Assembly: GCA_944320865.1 (NCBI GenBank)
Contig: CALUJC010000022.1
Coordinates: forward strand, 1-54,051
DNA from: an uncultured Bacteroides sp.
GTDB taxonomy: Bacteria > Bacteroidota > Bacteroidia > Bacteroidales > Bacteroidaceae
Length of the DNA: 54,051 nucleotides
Direction: 5' to 3'
Shown here: positions 1-8,411 of the stretch, piece by piece
Numbering within the stretch: position 1 is the first letter of the stretch
Layout of the letters: the number at the start of each line of letters is the position of its first letter
Translations under genes and position numbers: made by a program
Notes under the pieces: generated by a model
The model's input: the letters and a program-made list of their open reading frames with translations, nothing else
Database searches by the model: none
Told to the model about the DNA's origin: nothing

Positions 1-1282
1 CGCTACGCGCCTTGTCGCTCTTAAGGTTGTACTTATGGAAGCGGTCGAACAGCTGGTGGTCGGTAAAGATGCACATCCGTAGCGTGTTGTCGGCAAAGCC
101 CTCGTGCACGGTCCGCTCTACAGCCGTAAAAGTCAGATGGTCTCCCCTATCCTCAAAAATGGCGCGGATGCGATCCGTCTGCTTGCTGCTATCGCTACAT
201 ATATATATGGTATAGCCCTTTTCGATATACGATTGAAAACTTTCGGCCACCAGGTCGAAGTTCTTATGGAAGATGGGCTGCACGCTGGTTTCGAACATGA
301 TGGTGGCATCGGGCGTGCCCGTAGGTTTGTGGCCGAACTCCATGCGGCGGAAGTTCAAAGCGCGGGTGGTAAACTCGCCTCCATCTATCAGTTTCCCGTC
401 CAAGGAGATGGCGCCGCTTTCTTCTGCCTCGCGGGCGGCTATTGCTTGCGGAGTCAATGCCTCGTCATGGACTTGCTGTATGCGTTCTCTCAGCCAAAGG
501 AAATCGCTCATCATCAACACCGCATCCTGGGGCAGAAAGTCCAAAAACGAAACCATCCCTCCCGTGCCCGAACGCTCTAAATCACGGCTCAGGTCGGGCA
601 CGATGATGACATCGCTTTTCGGCTCTTTGGACAGCTGGCTCTCCACCTCAAAGGTACGGATGCTCTCCACCTCATCGCCAAAAAAGTCAATGCGGTAAGG
701 GTATTCGGAAGAAAAAGAAAAGACATCGATAATGCTTCCCCTCACGGCATATTGGCCCGGCTCATACACATAGTCCACATACTCAAAACCATAAGTATGC
801 AGCATGTCAGTGATGAATTTCATGTCCACCCGCTCACCGGCATGTAGTTTCAAGGTGTTGTCATCCAGTTCGCGGCGCGATACCACTTTCTCCGCCAATG
901 CATCGGGATAGGTCACTACACACCAGTCACCTGCATCCTTCTGCAACCGTCCCAATACTTCGGTACGGAGAATCTCATTAGCGGCATCTTTTTGCCCGTA
1001 TTTGATGGCACGACGGAATGATGAAGGAAAGAACAAAACCTGTTCATCGCCCAACACCTGCACCAAGTCGTGATAGAAATAGCCCGCCTCCTCCAGATCG
1101 CCCAAGATGAAGACAAACGGACACTTTGCCCGCTGCACCAATACGGACGACACCATCGATGGGGCGGAAGCACACAGCCCCCCACAATAAAGGCGGTGCA
1201 CGGAAGCATCGCCCAACACACGGACCATCGCTTCCACATTAGGGTGAGCGGCATAGAGTTGCTGTAAATCGGCAAGGGTCAT
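1..1282 (-). CDS. mfd: Transcription-repair coupling factor Mfd, N-terminal part (cut by window edge)
   Basis: Mfd is an ATP-driven DNA translocase that removes RNA polymerase stalled at lesions and recruits UvrA. About 427 N-terminal codons are visible, and the frame stays open to base 1. The protein begins MTLADLQQLYAAHP and reads through the UvrB-like N-terminal region, with conserved stretches such as YEPGQYAVRGSIIDVFSF and DFFGDEVESIRTF, which are hallmarks of the UvrB/Mfd damage-recognition fold. The last visible residues, FHKYNLKSDKARS, are typical of Bacteroidales Mfd. The helicase and UvrA-inhibiting parts lie outside the window. Two adjacent ATGs (1285 and 1282) are possible starts; the second gives the form I remember from relatives. 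A TAATTTTG promoter element lies just upstream. Family identification is strong. Confidence 0.93.
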   Translation of the reverse strand, partial: MTLADLQQLYAAHPNVEAMVRVLGDASVHRLYCGGLCASAPSMVSSVLVQRAKCPFVFILGDLEEAGYFYHDLVQVLGDEQVLFFPSSFRRAIKYGQKDAANEILRTEVLGRLQKDAGDWCVVTYPDALAEKVVSRRELDDNTLKLHAGERVDMKFITDMLHTYGFEYVDYVYEPGQYAVRGSIIDVFSFSSEYPYRIDFFGDEVESIRTFEVESQLSKEPKSDVIIVPDLSRDLERSGTGGMVSFLDFLPQDAVLMMSDFLWLRERIQQVHDEALTPQAIAAREAEESGAISLDGKLIDGGEFTTRALNFRRMEFGHKPTGTPDATIMFETSVQPIFHKNFDLVAESFQSYIEKGYTIYICSDSSKQTDRIRAIFEDRGDHLTFTAVERTVHEGFADNTLRMCIFTDHQLFDRFHKYNLKSDKARS

Positions 1283-1310
1283 CATAGAATCGCAAGATAT
1301 ATTTCGGGTG

Positions 1311-1318
1311 CAAAATTA
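1311..1318 (-). promoter_or_regulatory. Candidate -7 element for mfd
   Basis: On the minus strand this reads TAATTTTG, a full match to the Bacteroidetes -7 consensus TAnnTTTG, about 30 bases before the mfd start. No clear TTTG box sits at the usual distance. The oadB terminator hairpin lies directly upstream, which leaves little other promoter space. Confidence 0.5.
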
Positions 1319-1331
1319 GGAAATTATTTGC

Positions 1332-1374
1332 AAATAAAAGCGTCCCCTCATCCACGAAGGAACAAGGAGACGCT
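1332..1374 (-). terminator. Rho-independent terminator after oadB
   Basis: Arms AGCGTCCCC (1339-1347) and GGAGACGCT (1366-1374) pair with one mismatch. On the minus strand the hairpin is followed by a run of T (TTTTATTT). It sits 35 bases after the oadB stop and would end the oad operon before mfd. Confidence 0.7.
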
Positions 1375-1408
1375 CAGGGAAAAGGAGAATTTTGTTATCC
1401 TACCGGCA

Positions 1409-2644
1409 TTAAGCCAAGAAGGAGATAAGCACACCGGCAGCCACAGCCGAACCAATGACACCCGAGATGTTGCTCGACATGCAGTAGTTCAGCACATGGT
1501 TTTTAGGGTCATACTTTGTGGCAATCTCGTTACATACACGGCTTGCCATGGGCACAGCACTCAAACCGGTAGCACCGATAAGCGGATTGATTTTCTTCTT
1601 GGAGAAACAGTTCACCACCTTGACGAACAAAATACCGCCTGAAATAGACAAGGCGAAAGCCAAGAAGCCACCGATGACAATGCCGATAGTTGTCCAGTTC
1701 AGGAAAGCTTCTGTAGTCATCGTAGCGCCTACGCTCAATCCAAGGAAAATGGTAGCCGTGTTCATAATGCTGTTGGCAGCCGCATCAAACAAACGGCTCG
1801 TATCGCTGCCAATCTCCTTCAACAGGTTACCAAACATCAGCATACCAATCAAAGGCACAGCCGTAGGTACAAACAAAGCCACGATGGTAGTCACAGCAAT
1901 GGGGAAGACAATCTTCAAGACACGCATGTTCTTGAACTCCGTCTTCGAAGGATAAAGCTTCTCTTGCTCCTTCATGTTAATCATCAGCTCCTTCTTGGTG
2001 CAAAGCAAACGCACGCACAGCGGAATGATGACAGGTACCAGCGCCATGTACGAATAAGCCGCAATGGCAATGGGACCCAGCAAGTGGGGAGCCAGCTTGA
2101 TGGTAGTAAAGATGGCCGTAGGCCCATCGGCACCACCGATAATACCCAAAGAAGCTGCTTCCTTCGGGGTGAAGCCCATCAAGATGGCAATGAGCAACAC
2201 GGCAAAAATACCCAACTGTGCAGCCGCCCCAAAAATGGAAAGACGCAAATTGCGAAGCATCGGGCCGAAGTCGGTCAAAGCACCTACACCCATGAAGATA
2301 ATAGGAGGCAGAAAACCACTCTTTATCAGCATATAGTAGATAAAGTTCATCAGCCCCATCTCGTGTGCAATTTCGTGAAGGGGCATTTCCCAGACGTTCT
2401 TCAGCACCCCGTTCACCAGGACCATGCCATTCTCGTCTGCTTGCGTCACTCCCATTTCGCCTCCCGGGAAGTTGGCGATGAGCACTCCAAAAGCAATAGG
2501 CACCAGCAACAAGGGCTCATAATGCTTTTTAATGCCTAAATAGAGCAAGACGAAAGCAATGGCATACATCACAAGGAACGACGGATTAGCAAAAATGTTG
2601 CTGAACGCCGTCATGTCATAGAGTTTTCCAAATATATCTTCCAT
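1409..2644 (-). CDS. oadB: Sodium ion-translocating decarboxylase, beta subunit
   Basis: This is the integral membrane subunit of a biotin-dependent Na+-pumping decarboxylase. It decarboxylates carboxybiotin on the alpha subunit and couples this to Na+ export. The 411-residue product is highly hydrophobic with about nine to eleven membrane segments. It carries the family signatures GVGALTDFGPMLRN, GIIGGADGPTAIF and a C-terminal NHVLNYCMSSNISGVIGSA. The ATG at 2644 overlaps the TGA of the alpha-subunit gene (TGATG), implying translational coupling; a GTG one codon upstream is less likely. Length and motifs fit OadB/MmdB/GcdB. The alpha subunit has an oxaloacetate/pyruvate-type carboxyltransferase domain, so oxaloacetate is the probable substrate, but sequence alone cannot settle it. 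Confidence 0.93.
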   Translation of the reverse strand: MEDIFGKLYDMTAFSNIFANPSFLVMYAIAFVLLYLGIKKHYEPLLLVPIAFGVLIANFPGGEMGVTQADENGMVLVNGVLKNVWEMPLHEIAHEMGLMNFIYYMLIKSGFLPPIIFMGVGALTDFGPMLRNLRLSIFGAAAQLGIFAVLLIAILMGFTPKEAASLGIIGGADGPTAIFTTIKLAPHLLGPIAIAAYSYMALVPVIIPLCVRLLCTKKELMINMKEQEKLYPSKTEFKNMRVLKIVFPIAVTTIVALFVPTAVPLIGMLMFGNLLKEIGSDTSRLFDAAANSIMNTATIFLGLSVGATMTTEAFLNWTTIGIVIGGFLAFALSISGGILFVKVVNCFSKKKINPLIGATGLSAVPMASRVCNEIATKYDPKNHVLNYCMSSNISGVIGSAVAAGVLISFLA

Positions 2645-4476
2645 CACGCAATCTTCATTAATACATCGTCTTCAGAAACAGAATCACCGGAATTGACACA
2701 AATAGCTACAATGGTACCGTCTATATCGCTACGGATGGCATTGTAGGTCTTCATAGAGTCGATATATCCCAGCAAATCGCCTTTTTTCACTTGGTCGCCT
2801 ACCTTACGCGGCGTTTCCTGTGTGTTCTTCGTAAGGAAGAACTTACCTTCCAACGGAGAAAGCACATCGGCTCCCTCGCCCGCAGGCAATGATACCTTTT
2901 CCGTGGCCGAGGCAGGCAGATCGATGTCGCCATAAGCCACCGTCACACGGTATGACTGGCCTTCCACTTGCACTGTAAGCGTCTTGGGTTTCGTATCTTC
3001 AAGCGGAGACTTGTCTTGCTCGGCACGGCGCTTCTCCACATCGGCAAGGAAGTCTTCCTTGGCTTTCCCGCTCTTGTAGGCTTCATATTGTGCCGGGTGC
3101 ATGGCGTATTCAAAGAGCTCTTCGTCATCCTCGCCAAGCTCCCACTTATTGTCTTTCATCATCTTGCGATACTTGTCAAGGCAATCGGGATAATTGTCTT
3201 GCGGATTGCCCGTGAAGAACTTGCGGCCTTCGCGCTCGGCTTTCTCTACAATTTCGGGAGCCAACTCTCCGGGCAATTTGCCGGCCTTTCCAAGTATCAT
3301 GTCCCAAATATCGTCGGCAATCATGCCCCAGCGCTCTTTGCCTTTTTCCATGGCAATGACATTCATCATGGCCAGATTCTTGACATATTGGCTGAACGGA
3401 GTTACCAAGGGAGGATAGCCTACACGCGGCCAAACGTAAGCCACTTCATTGAACAGCTTAATGAGCAACTCGTCCTGCTTCATAAAAGGCAAGTTGCGCT
3501 TAGCCTTATACTTGTTAATGCTTTCAAGGTTGCTTTCCAGGTCGGCCATCAATGAGCCCATCATGCCACCCGGAAGTCCCGGACCGATAAGCAAAGAGTT
3601 CATCAAGCGGTTGCGCGGACTGATATACAAGCCCAAGAAATCGTCCATAAATTCCTGGATAAGGGCACGCACCTTCATGTAAGCCTCCATGTTGATTTCG
3701 GGTACTTGGAAGCCGGCATCCTTCAACATAGCCTGCACGCTAAGCAAATCAGCATGTCCCGTACCCCACGACAGAGGCTCCATACCTACATCAATATAGT
3801 CGCACCCGGCTTCACACACCTCGAGGATGCTTGCCATGTTGAAGCCCGGACCTGCATGACTATGATATTGAATAGGAATATCTTTTATCTTCTTAATTCC
3901 GGCTACAATCTTACCCAATGTCACAGGACGACCGATACCTGCCATGTCCTTGATACAGATTTCATCGGCACCGGCTTCAATAAGCTGTTTAGCCATATTG
4001 ACATAATACTCTACCGTATGCACCGGTGAATGGGTGATGCAAAGCGAACATTGCGATATCATGCCCGCATCATGTGCATAGCCGATAGAAGGAATAATGT
4101 TGCGCACATCATTCAAACCACAAAAAGTACGCGTGATATCCGTACCTTGTGCCTTTTTTACTTTATAAAACAACTTACGTACATCGGCAGGAACAGGACT
4201 CATGCGAAGGCCGTTCAAAGCACGATCTAACATATGCGTCTGGATGCCGGCTGCATGAAAAGGTTTCGTCCACTCGCGCACCGCCTTGTTCGGGTTCTCT
4301 CCAAACAGCAGGTTGACTTGTTCAAAACCTCCTCCATTGGTTTCCACACGGGCAAAACAACCCATCTCCACAATGGCAGGCGCTACCTTTACCAGCTGGT
4401 CTACACGAGGCACGTATTTTCCGGCACTTTGCCACATGTCACGAAAAACCAGGCTGAACTTGATTTCTTTTTTCAT
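2644..4476 (-). CDS. oadA: Oxaloacetate decarboxylase alpha subunit with fused biotin carrier domain
   Basis: This carboxyltransferase moves CO2 from oxaloacetate (or a similar acid) to biotin and presents it to the beta subunit. The 610-residue chain has an HMGL-like TIM barrel at about 1-280. Visible features are the RDMWQS active-site motif, the metal-site lysine region CIKDMAGIG, and YHSHAGPG with paired histidines. A conserved carboxylase (PYC_OADA) domain follows at about 290-470. A charged linker then leads to a biotinyl domain whose YIDSMKTYN segment holds the lysine for biotin attachment. It lies between oadG (54-base gap) and oadB (1-base overlap). Bacteroidales annotations often call it pyruvate carboxylase subunit B, but the adjacent Na+ pump subunits favour a decarboxylase role in energy conservation. 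Confidence 0.92.
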   Translation of the reverse strand: MKKEIKFSLVFRDMWQSAGKYVPRVDQLVKVAPAIVEMGCFARVETNGGGFEQVNLLFGENPNKAVREWTKPFHAAGIQTHMLDRALNGLRMSPVPADVRKLFYKVKKAQGTDITRTFCGLNDVRNIIPSIGYAHDAGMISQCSLCITHSPVHTVEYYVNMAKQLIEAGADEICIKDMAGIGRPVTLGKIVAGIKKIKDIPIQYHSHAGPGFNMASILEVCEAGCDYIDVGMEPLSWGTGHADLLSVQAMLKDAGFQVPEINMEAYMKVRALIQEFMDDFLGLYISPRNRLMNSLLIGPGLPGGMMGSLMADLESNLESINKYKAKRNLPFMKQDELLIKLFNEVAYVWPRVGYPPLVTPFSQYVKNLAMMNVIAMEKGKERWGMIADDIWDMILGKAGKLPGELAPEIVEKAEREGRKFFTGNPQDNYPDCLDKYRKMMKDNKWELGEDDEELFEYAMHPAQYEAYKSGKAKEDFLADVEKRRAEQDKSPLEDTKPKTLTVQVEGQSYRVTVAYGDIDLPASATEKVSLPAGEGADVLSPLEGKFFLTKNTQETPRKVGDQVKKGDLLGYIDSMKTYNAIRSDIDGTIVAICVNSGDSVSEDDVLMKIA

Positions 4477-4530
4477 ATTCTTTCTGTACTTGCTTATATT
4501 AATATTGTAACCTTTAAATTCACGGTATTA

Positions 4531-4785
4531 TCACATTTTTTCCACCTTAGCTACCTTACCCTTGTCATGAGTTACCACAGCCACAGCCGCTTTAATAACG
4601 GCCATTACATGGGCAGGAATGGGCGCTGCACCACCTTGTGCCTTAACCGGCACCTCTTCGGCAGGAGCATACTTATTGACTACCCAAATAAGACCTTTCC
4701 CTAAATAAATCACAATCAAGAGGATAACGAACACAGTAGCCATACCGACCACCATCAGGAGTAATGCTAGATTCAAGTTTTCCAT
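4531..4785 (-). CDS. oadG: Oxaloacetate decarboxylase, gamma (OadG-like) subunit
   Basis: This small membrane anchor of the Na+ pump has 84 residues starting MENLNLALLLMVVGMATVF. It has one transmembrane helix at about residues 5-30, then a soluble tail with an AP-rich stretch (YAPAEEVPVKAQGG) and a charged C-terminus, matching OadG in size and layout. The frame can be extended 15 codons to an ATG at 4830, but a likely -7 promoter element overlaps that codon. The internal ATG also places the hydrophobic helix at the usual position, so I chose it. It is the first gene of the oadG-oadA-oadB operon. OadG proteins are poorly conserved, so the call relies on context as well as on the helix pattern. 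Confidence 0.83.
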   Translation of the reverse strand: MENLNLALLLMVVGMATVFVILLIVIYLGKGLIWVVNKYAPAEEVPVKAQGGAAPIPAHVMAVIKAAVAVVTHDKGKVAKVEKM

Positions 4786-4829
4786 ATACAAATTATTAGT
4801 AATCGAAGGGTATTGCTTAAAAACTGCCA

Positions 4830-4837
4830 CGAAATTA
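4830..4837 (-). promoter_or_regulatory. Candidate -7 element for the oad operon
   Basis: The minus strand reads TAATTTCG, one mismatch from TAnnTTTG, 45 bases upstream of the preferred oadG ATG and inside the 96-base gap after the MATE gene. No convincing -33 box was found. Confidence 0.35.
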
Positions 4838-4881
4838 CAGATTCTTGCTTAAAGATTTGGATACAAGATGTATAAAAGATG

Positions 4882-6261
4882 CTAAAAGCCTCCCGCTGCA
4901 ATTTCCTTACGTTTCATCTCACGTAATACACCCAATGTAAGAGGGATAGCCAAACAAAACGTCAGCAAGTCTGATACTGCTTGGCACATTTCCACTCCCT
5001 GAAGTCCAAAGAAATGAGGAAGAATAAAGATTAAAGGAATAAAAAACAACCCTTGCCTGGCCGATGATAAGACAGTAGCCCGCACGGATTTACGAATTGT
5101 CTGAAGCATCATGTTGCTTATGATGGTCCATGCGCCAAGCGGATAAGCAATCAGTTGCCATTGGAGGGCGGCCGCACCGGTCCTTATTACATCTGGGTCA
5201 CCTTCACGAAACAATTCGATAATTTCCGGAGCGAAACCACTACCAACCAGTGCCACAAGCAGTAAGAAAGTGACACCTACCCGAACGCAAAAATAAAATC
5301 CAGCCCGCACCCTGCCATATAAAGCTGCTCCGTAATTGAAACCGCATAATGGCTGGAACCCCTGTCCGAATCCTATAAGAAACGAGTTGATAAACATGCC
5401 TATGCGAGATACGATCGACATACCCGCAATAGCCGCATCGCCATATTGGCCAGCAGCCGTGTTCAATAATATAGTAGATAAACTGGCCAATCCTTGCCGG
5501 GTAAGCGAGGGTGTGCCCCCACCTATTATTTCTTTAATGAAAGTCCACGTTGGCGTAAAGTGGCGGTAATGGATGGCTATACCTCCCCCCATACGTGCCA
5601 TGACCACAAGAAGGCAAAAACTCAACACTTGGCTAATCACCGTAGCCCATGCCGCTCCGCGAAGCCCCATTTCGAAGGTAAATATCAACAACGGGTCAAG
5701 CCCCACATTGATAACTGCCCCAGAAACTATCCCCACCATGGCATATGCAGCATTACCTTGAAAACGCATCTGATTGTTCAACACCAAAGATGACGCCATG
5801 AAAGGTGCCCCAAGCAAGATAATACCCAAATAACTACGGGTATATGGAAGCAAACTTTCGGTAGACCCAAGCAAACGGCTAAGCGGATTGAGGAACAAAA
5901 GCCCCAATGCCATGATGATGAAACCCGCGATAAAAGCCAAAAAGAAGCCCGTTGAAGCCATCTTCACCGCCTTCACATTTTCTTTGGCTCCCAACATGCG
6001 CGACATATAGTTGCCCGAACCATGCCCGAAAAAGAACCCCACTGCTTGAATTATAGCCATCAAAGAAAAAACTACTCCCACTGCTGCCGTAGAGGGGGTG
6101 TCAAGCTTACCCACAAAATAAGTATCGGCCATGTTGTAGAATGAAGTCACCAGCATGCTGATAATGGTGGGCACTGCAAGTTTCATGATAATGCGGTGCA
6201 CCGGGGCCGTGGTCAGGTAAATGTAATTGCTATCAGCTGTATGCTTCATCATGCCGTTCAT
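4882..6261 (-). CDS. MATE family efflux transporter
   Basis: This is a polytopic inner-membrane exporter of about 459 residues, the usual MATE length, with about 12 hydrophobic helices. The opening segment PVHRIIMKLAVPTIISMLVTS followed by YNMADTYFVGKL is the classic MATE helix-1/helix-2 signature. A second MatE repeat starts near GGTPSLTRQGLASLS. Such proteins expel cationic drugs or metabolites using a Na+ or H+ gradient; the substrate cannot be told from sequence. An in-frame TTG at 6276 gives a longer form, but the ATG at 6261 is preferred; ATGs at 6252 and 6249 also remain possible. It is on the same strand as the oad genes but separated by 96 bases with its own stop, so co-transcription is uncertain. 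Confidence 0.92.
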   Translation of the reverse strand: MNGMMKHTADSNYIYLTTAPVHRIIMKLAVPTIISMLVTSFYNMADTYFVGKLDTPSTAAVGVVFSLMAIIQAVGFFFGHGSGNYMSRMLGAKENVKAVKMASTGFFLAFIAGFIIMALGLLFLNPLSRLLGSTESLLPYTRSYLGIILLGAPFMASSLVLNNQMRFQGNAAYAMVGIVSGAVINVGLDPLLIFTFEMGLRGAAWATVISQVLSFCLLVVMARMGGGIAIHYRHFTPTWTFIKEIIGGGTPSLTRQGLASLSTILLNTAAGQYGDAAIAGMSIVSRIGMFINSFLIGFGQGFQPLCGFNYGAALYGRVRAGFYFCVRVGVTFLLLVALVGSGFAPEIIELFREGDPDVIRTGAAALQWQLIAYPLGAWTIISNMMLQTIRKSVRATVLSSARQGLFFIPLIFILPHFFGLQGVEMCQAVSDLLTFCLAIPLTLGVLREMKRKEIAAGGF

Positions 6262-6461
6262 AGAAATTCCGCACAAAGTTACACAATTCTCCGAAAAACA
6301 CGGATGCCCTGCCCTATTTCTTGCGTCAGCCCCACGGCTTTCATTTAAACTTTAGAATAGCATTCCTCGTCAAAAGGTTGGTTCGAAAAAGAAATATTTA
6401 CAGAAACGCCCATTTCAAGGGCTATCGTCACCTTATTTCCTCCCCAACATGTCCGTATTTT

Positions 6462-6548
6462 CTACGGTCCACCTCCGACCCAATACGCCGATGGGTTATC
6501 GAACTTGGTAAGGACTTGTATCGAAGGAGAGTCGGAGGTGGTACGTAG
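6462..6548. repeat. Intergenic inverted repeat with internal 22-bp spaced motif
   Basis: Arms CTACGGTCCACCTCCGAC (6462-6479) and GTCGGAGGTGGTACGTAG (6531-6548) pair at 16 of 18 positions around a 51-base loop. Inside, TATCGAA occurs at 6497 and again at 6519, exactly 22 bases apart. A nested CCGTA...TACGG dyad lies at 6453-6467. A 75-codon frame across it has no family resemblance and is not called. Confidence 0.55.
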
Positions 6549-6647
6549 ATGGGTAGTACAAATTTCGTCAATATATTGAACTACTGATTATTACAAACAC
6601 TCCTCAAGGTGATTTTTGTAAGGAAAAGAGAATAATCAAGATTTTTC

Positions 6648-6705
6648 ATGTAAACATTTATAGATTTCGATACGAAGAATTCGATATTTTCTTATATGTT
6701 TACAT
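6648..6705. repeat. Short inverted repeat ATGTAAACAT / ATGTTTACAT
   Basis: Perfect 10-bp arms lie at 6648-6657 and 6696-6705 in AT-rich DNA. Two direct copies of TTCGATA lie between them. It could be an operator or a remnant; nothing nearby decides. Confidence 0.35.
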
Positions 6706-6813
6706 TTCTATTCTTGAACAGTTGAGCATCCGTATCGTCGGCGGATGAAGGATAAGCTGTTAAAGCCCCTTAGGTAGCTCGGAAGAAGAGGTGATGCCTT
6801 AAAAAAACGAGTA

Positions 6814-6963
6814 GAGGGTGTGTCGTAAAGCAATGAATGCTTTCAAAATGTTATAATATTAGGCGCGGATTTCGCGGAATAACACGGATTTAATAAGCTT
6901 AATCCGTGAAATCCGCGTAATCCGCGCCTAAAAGAAAGCATTCAGAGGGCTTTGACACACCTC
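6814..6963. repeat. Large near-palindromic element (MITE-like or REP-like)
   Basis: A 150-base palindrome lies downstream of the SusD stop. Outer arms GAGGGTGTGTC (6814-6824) and GACACACCTC (6954-6963) are followed inward by GAATGCTTTC (6835-6844) against GAAAGCATTC (6933-6942). The core arms TTAGGCGCGGATT and AATCCGCGCCTAA surround a variable centre near 6893-6901. The repeated ATCCGCG/ATCCGTG words recur in many Bacteroidetes intergenic palindromes as I remember them. No protein is encoded. It may be a non-autonomous element and could also fold as a strong transcript end for the SusD operon. Confidence 0.65.
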
Positions 6964-6969
6964 CTACTA

Positions 6970-6990
6970 GCAAAAAAGTCCGTTTGACTA
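6970..6990 (-). terminator. Weak terminator after SusD
   Basis: On the minus strand a short AGTC/GACT hairpin is followed by TTTTTT, nine bases after the SusD stop. The stem is only 4-5 bp, so the adjacent large palindrome may matter more. Confidence 0.35.
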
Positions 6991-6998
6991 ATCCTTAT

Positions 6999-8399
6999 TT
7001 ATTCATTCATTTTAATATCAGGATTGCCGCTCTGTTCAATGTCCGGGATTTGGAACATCACTTTAAACGAGTTCCAATCATCGCCCCGAACATCCTGCTT
7101 CAAGCGTTTCAACTCAAACAGACGCTCGCCCTGCGAGGCTATCTCCAACCGGCGTTCTTTTTGGACAGCTTGGATAATCGTTGCTTTGTCAAGCGAAGTA
7201 GTCACAGCCTGACCATAAGCACGGGCTTCAATCTTATTCAAAGCCTCCAATGCCTGTTTCAAATCAGCCTGTTCGCTCGAAGATTCAGCCAAAGACTCAG
7301 CGTAAATCAGCAACAATTCGTTATAGCCGAGGATGATGGCATCCATATATTCATAATCGAACTTCGTGGTGTACCACGAATTATCGATATAAGCATAGAA
7401 TGTCTTGAAGCGGAGGTCATTTTCCTGGTCATAAGCTGCAATCAAGTCATCCGACGGATGATAAACAGACAATGCTAAGCCGTTTGTCCGATAATCGCGC
7501 AAGCCCGACCAAGAATCTTCAATGGTAGAAGCCGAAGGAATCATGGCAACGACTTCTTTTGTCGTGGTGCCTTTTTCTGCCCGGGCGAACTTGGCAGTCA
7601 TATCCGCGTCTATATCATAGTTTCCTGTAGCAACTACCTCACCGGCGTAACGGGCAGCCGATGCGAAATCACCCTTATAGAAATAGACCTTTGCCAACAG
7701 ACCTTTGGCTCCATCTATCGTGGCACGGCCGGAAAGCAATGTATTGCTGGGCGAAAGGTGCTCGATAGCATACTCCAAATCTTCAATAATCTGGTTATAG
7801 ACCTCCTCAACGGTTGAACGTTGCACTACCTCGAAGGCAGTCTCACGATCCAACACACCCCTCAGACGCAAAGGCACACCCATTTCGGGCACATCTTTGT
7901 TTTCCTCGCAATAAGCCAGACCAAAACCACGAACCAAATGGAAATACCCTAAGGCACGGATAAAAGATGCCTCTGCGCGGAATTCTGCCAGTGTTTCAGG
8001 GTCATTGCTCAATATAGATTCTGCCAAATCACTATAGCCAACCTGGTTTGCACGATTGATGGCATTATAAGTATTGCTCCACGTATCACGCCCCACTGCG
8101 TTCATCAGATTCATCGTGTGGTTGGACATCTGCACCCACTCGAAGGTTGCGGTATTGGCCGTACTCTCATCAGCTATCACATTAAACCCACGCAAAGCTG
8201 TTCCACCCATGAATCCTCCTGAACGGACTTGATTATAGGCGCCTAACAATAGTTTTTCAAGGTCATCCTTTGTTTGGATACGGTCTTCAATCAGTTCCAA
8301 ATTATCCGGCTTTATCTGAAGGAAAGCCATATCATCGCAAGACGACAGCAACATCGCCGAAAATGCTATCGGCAATACATATTTCATTTTCATTATCAT
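6999..8399 (-). CDS. SusD/RagB family glycan-binding lipoprotein
   Basis: This is an outer-membrane surface lipoprotein that binds a glycan and caps the SusC channel. The signal peptide ends in lipobox LLSSC, with Cys21 as the lipidated residue. The 466-residue chain is at the short end for SusD. N-terminal helices follow, with segments YNAINRANQVGYSDL and FRAEASFIRALGYFHLVRGFG, the TPR-like SusD core. The C-terminal part includes ELLLIYAESLAESS and the usual KERRLEIASQGERLFELKR motif. It starts 12 bases after the SusC stop and is the last gene of the DUF1080-GH13-SusC-SusD operon. The ligand is unknown; the neighbouring GH13 enzyme suggests an alpha-glucan or malto-oligosaccharide. Confidence 0.94.
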   Translation of the reverse strand: MIMKMKYVLPIAFSAMLLSSCDDMAFLQIKPDNLELIEDRIQTKDDLEKLLLGAYNQVRSGGFMGGTALRGFNVIADESTANTATFEWVQMSNHTMNLMNAVGRDTWSNTYNAINRANQVGYSDLAESILSNDPETLAEFRAEASFIRALGYFHLVRGFGLAYCEENKDVPEMGVPLRLRGVLDRETAFEVVQRSTVEEVYNQIIEDLEYAIEHLSPSNTLLSGRATIDGAKGLLAKVYFYKGDFASAARYAGEVVATGNYDIDADMTAKFARAEKGTTTKEVVAMIPSASTIEDSWSGLRDYRTNGLALSVYHPSDDLIAAYDQENDLRFKTFYAYIDNSWYTTKFDYEYMDAIILGYNELLLIYAESLAESSSEQADLKQALEALNKIEARAYGQAVTTSLDKATIIQAVQKERRLEIASQGERLFELKRLKQDVRGDDWNSFKVMFQIPDIEQSGNPDIKMNE

Positions 8400-8411
8400 G
8401 GTCTTTATCTA

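Noticed and set aside
6321-6548. 75-codon frame in the MATE-SusD gap
   Set aside because: It crosses an inverted repeat, has no family similarity and no good start signal.
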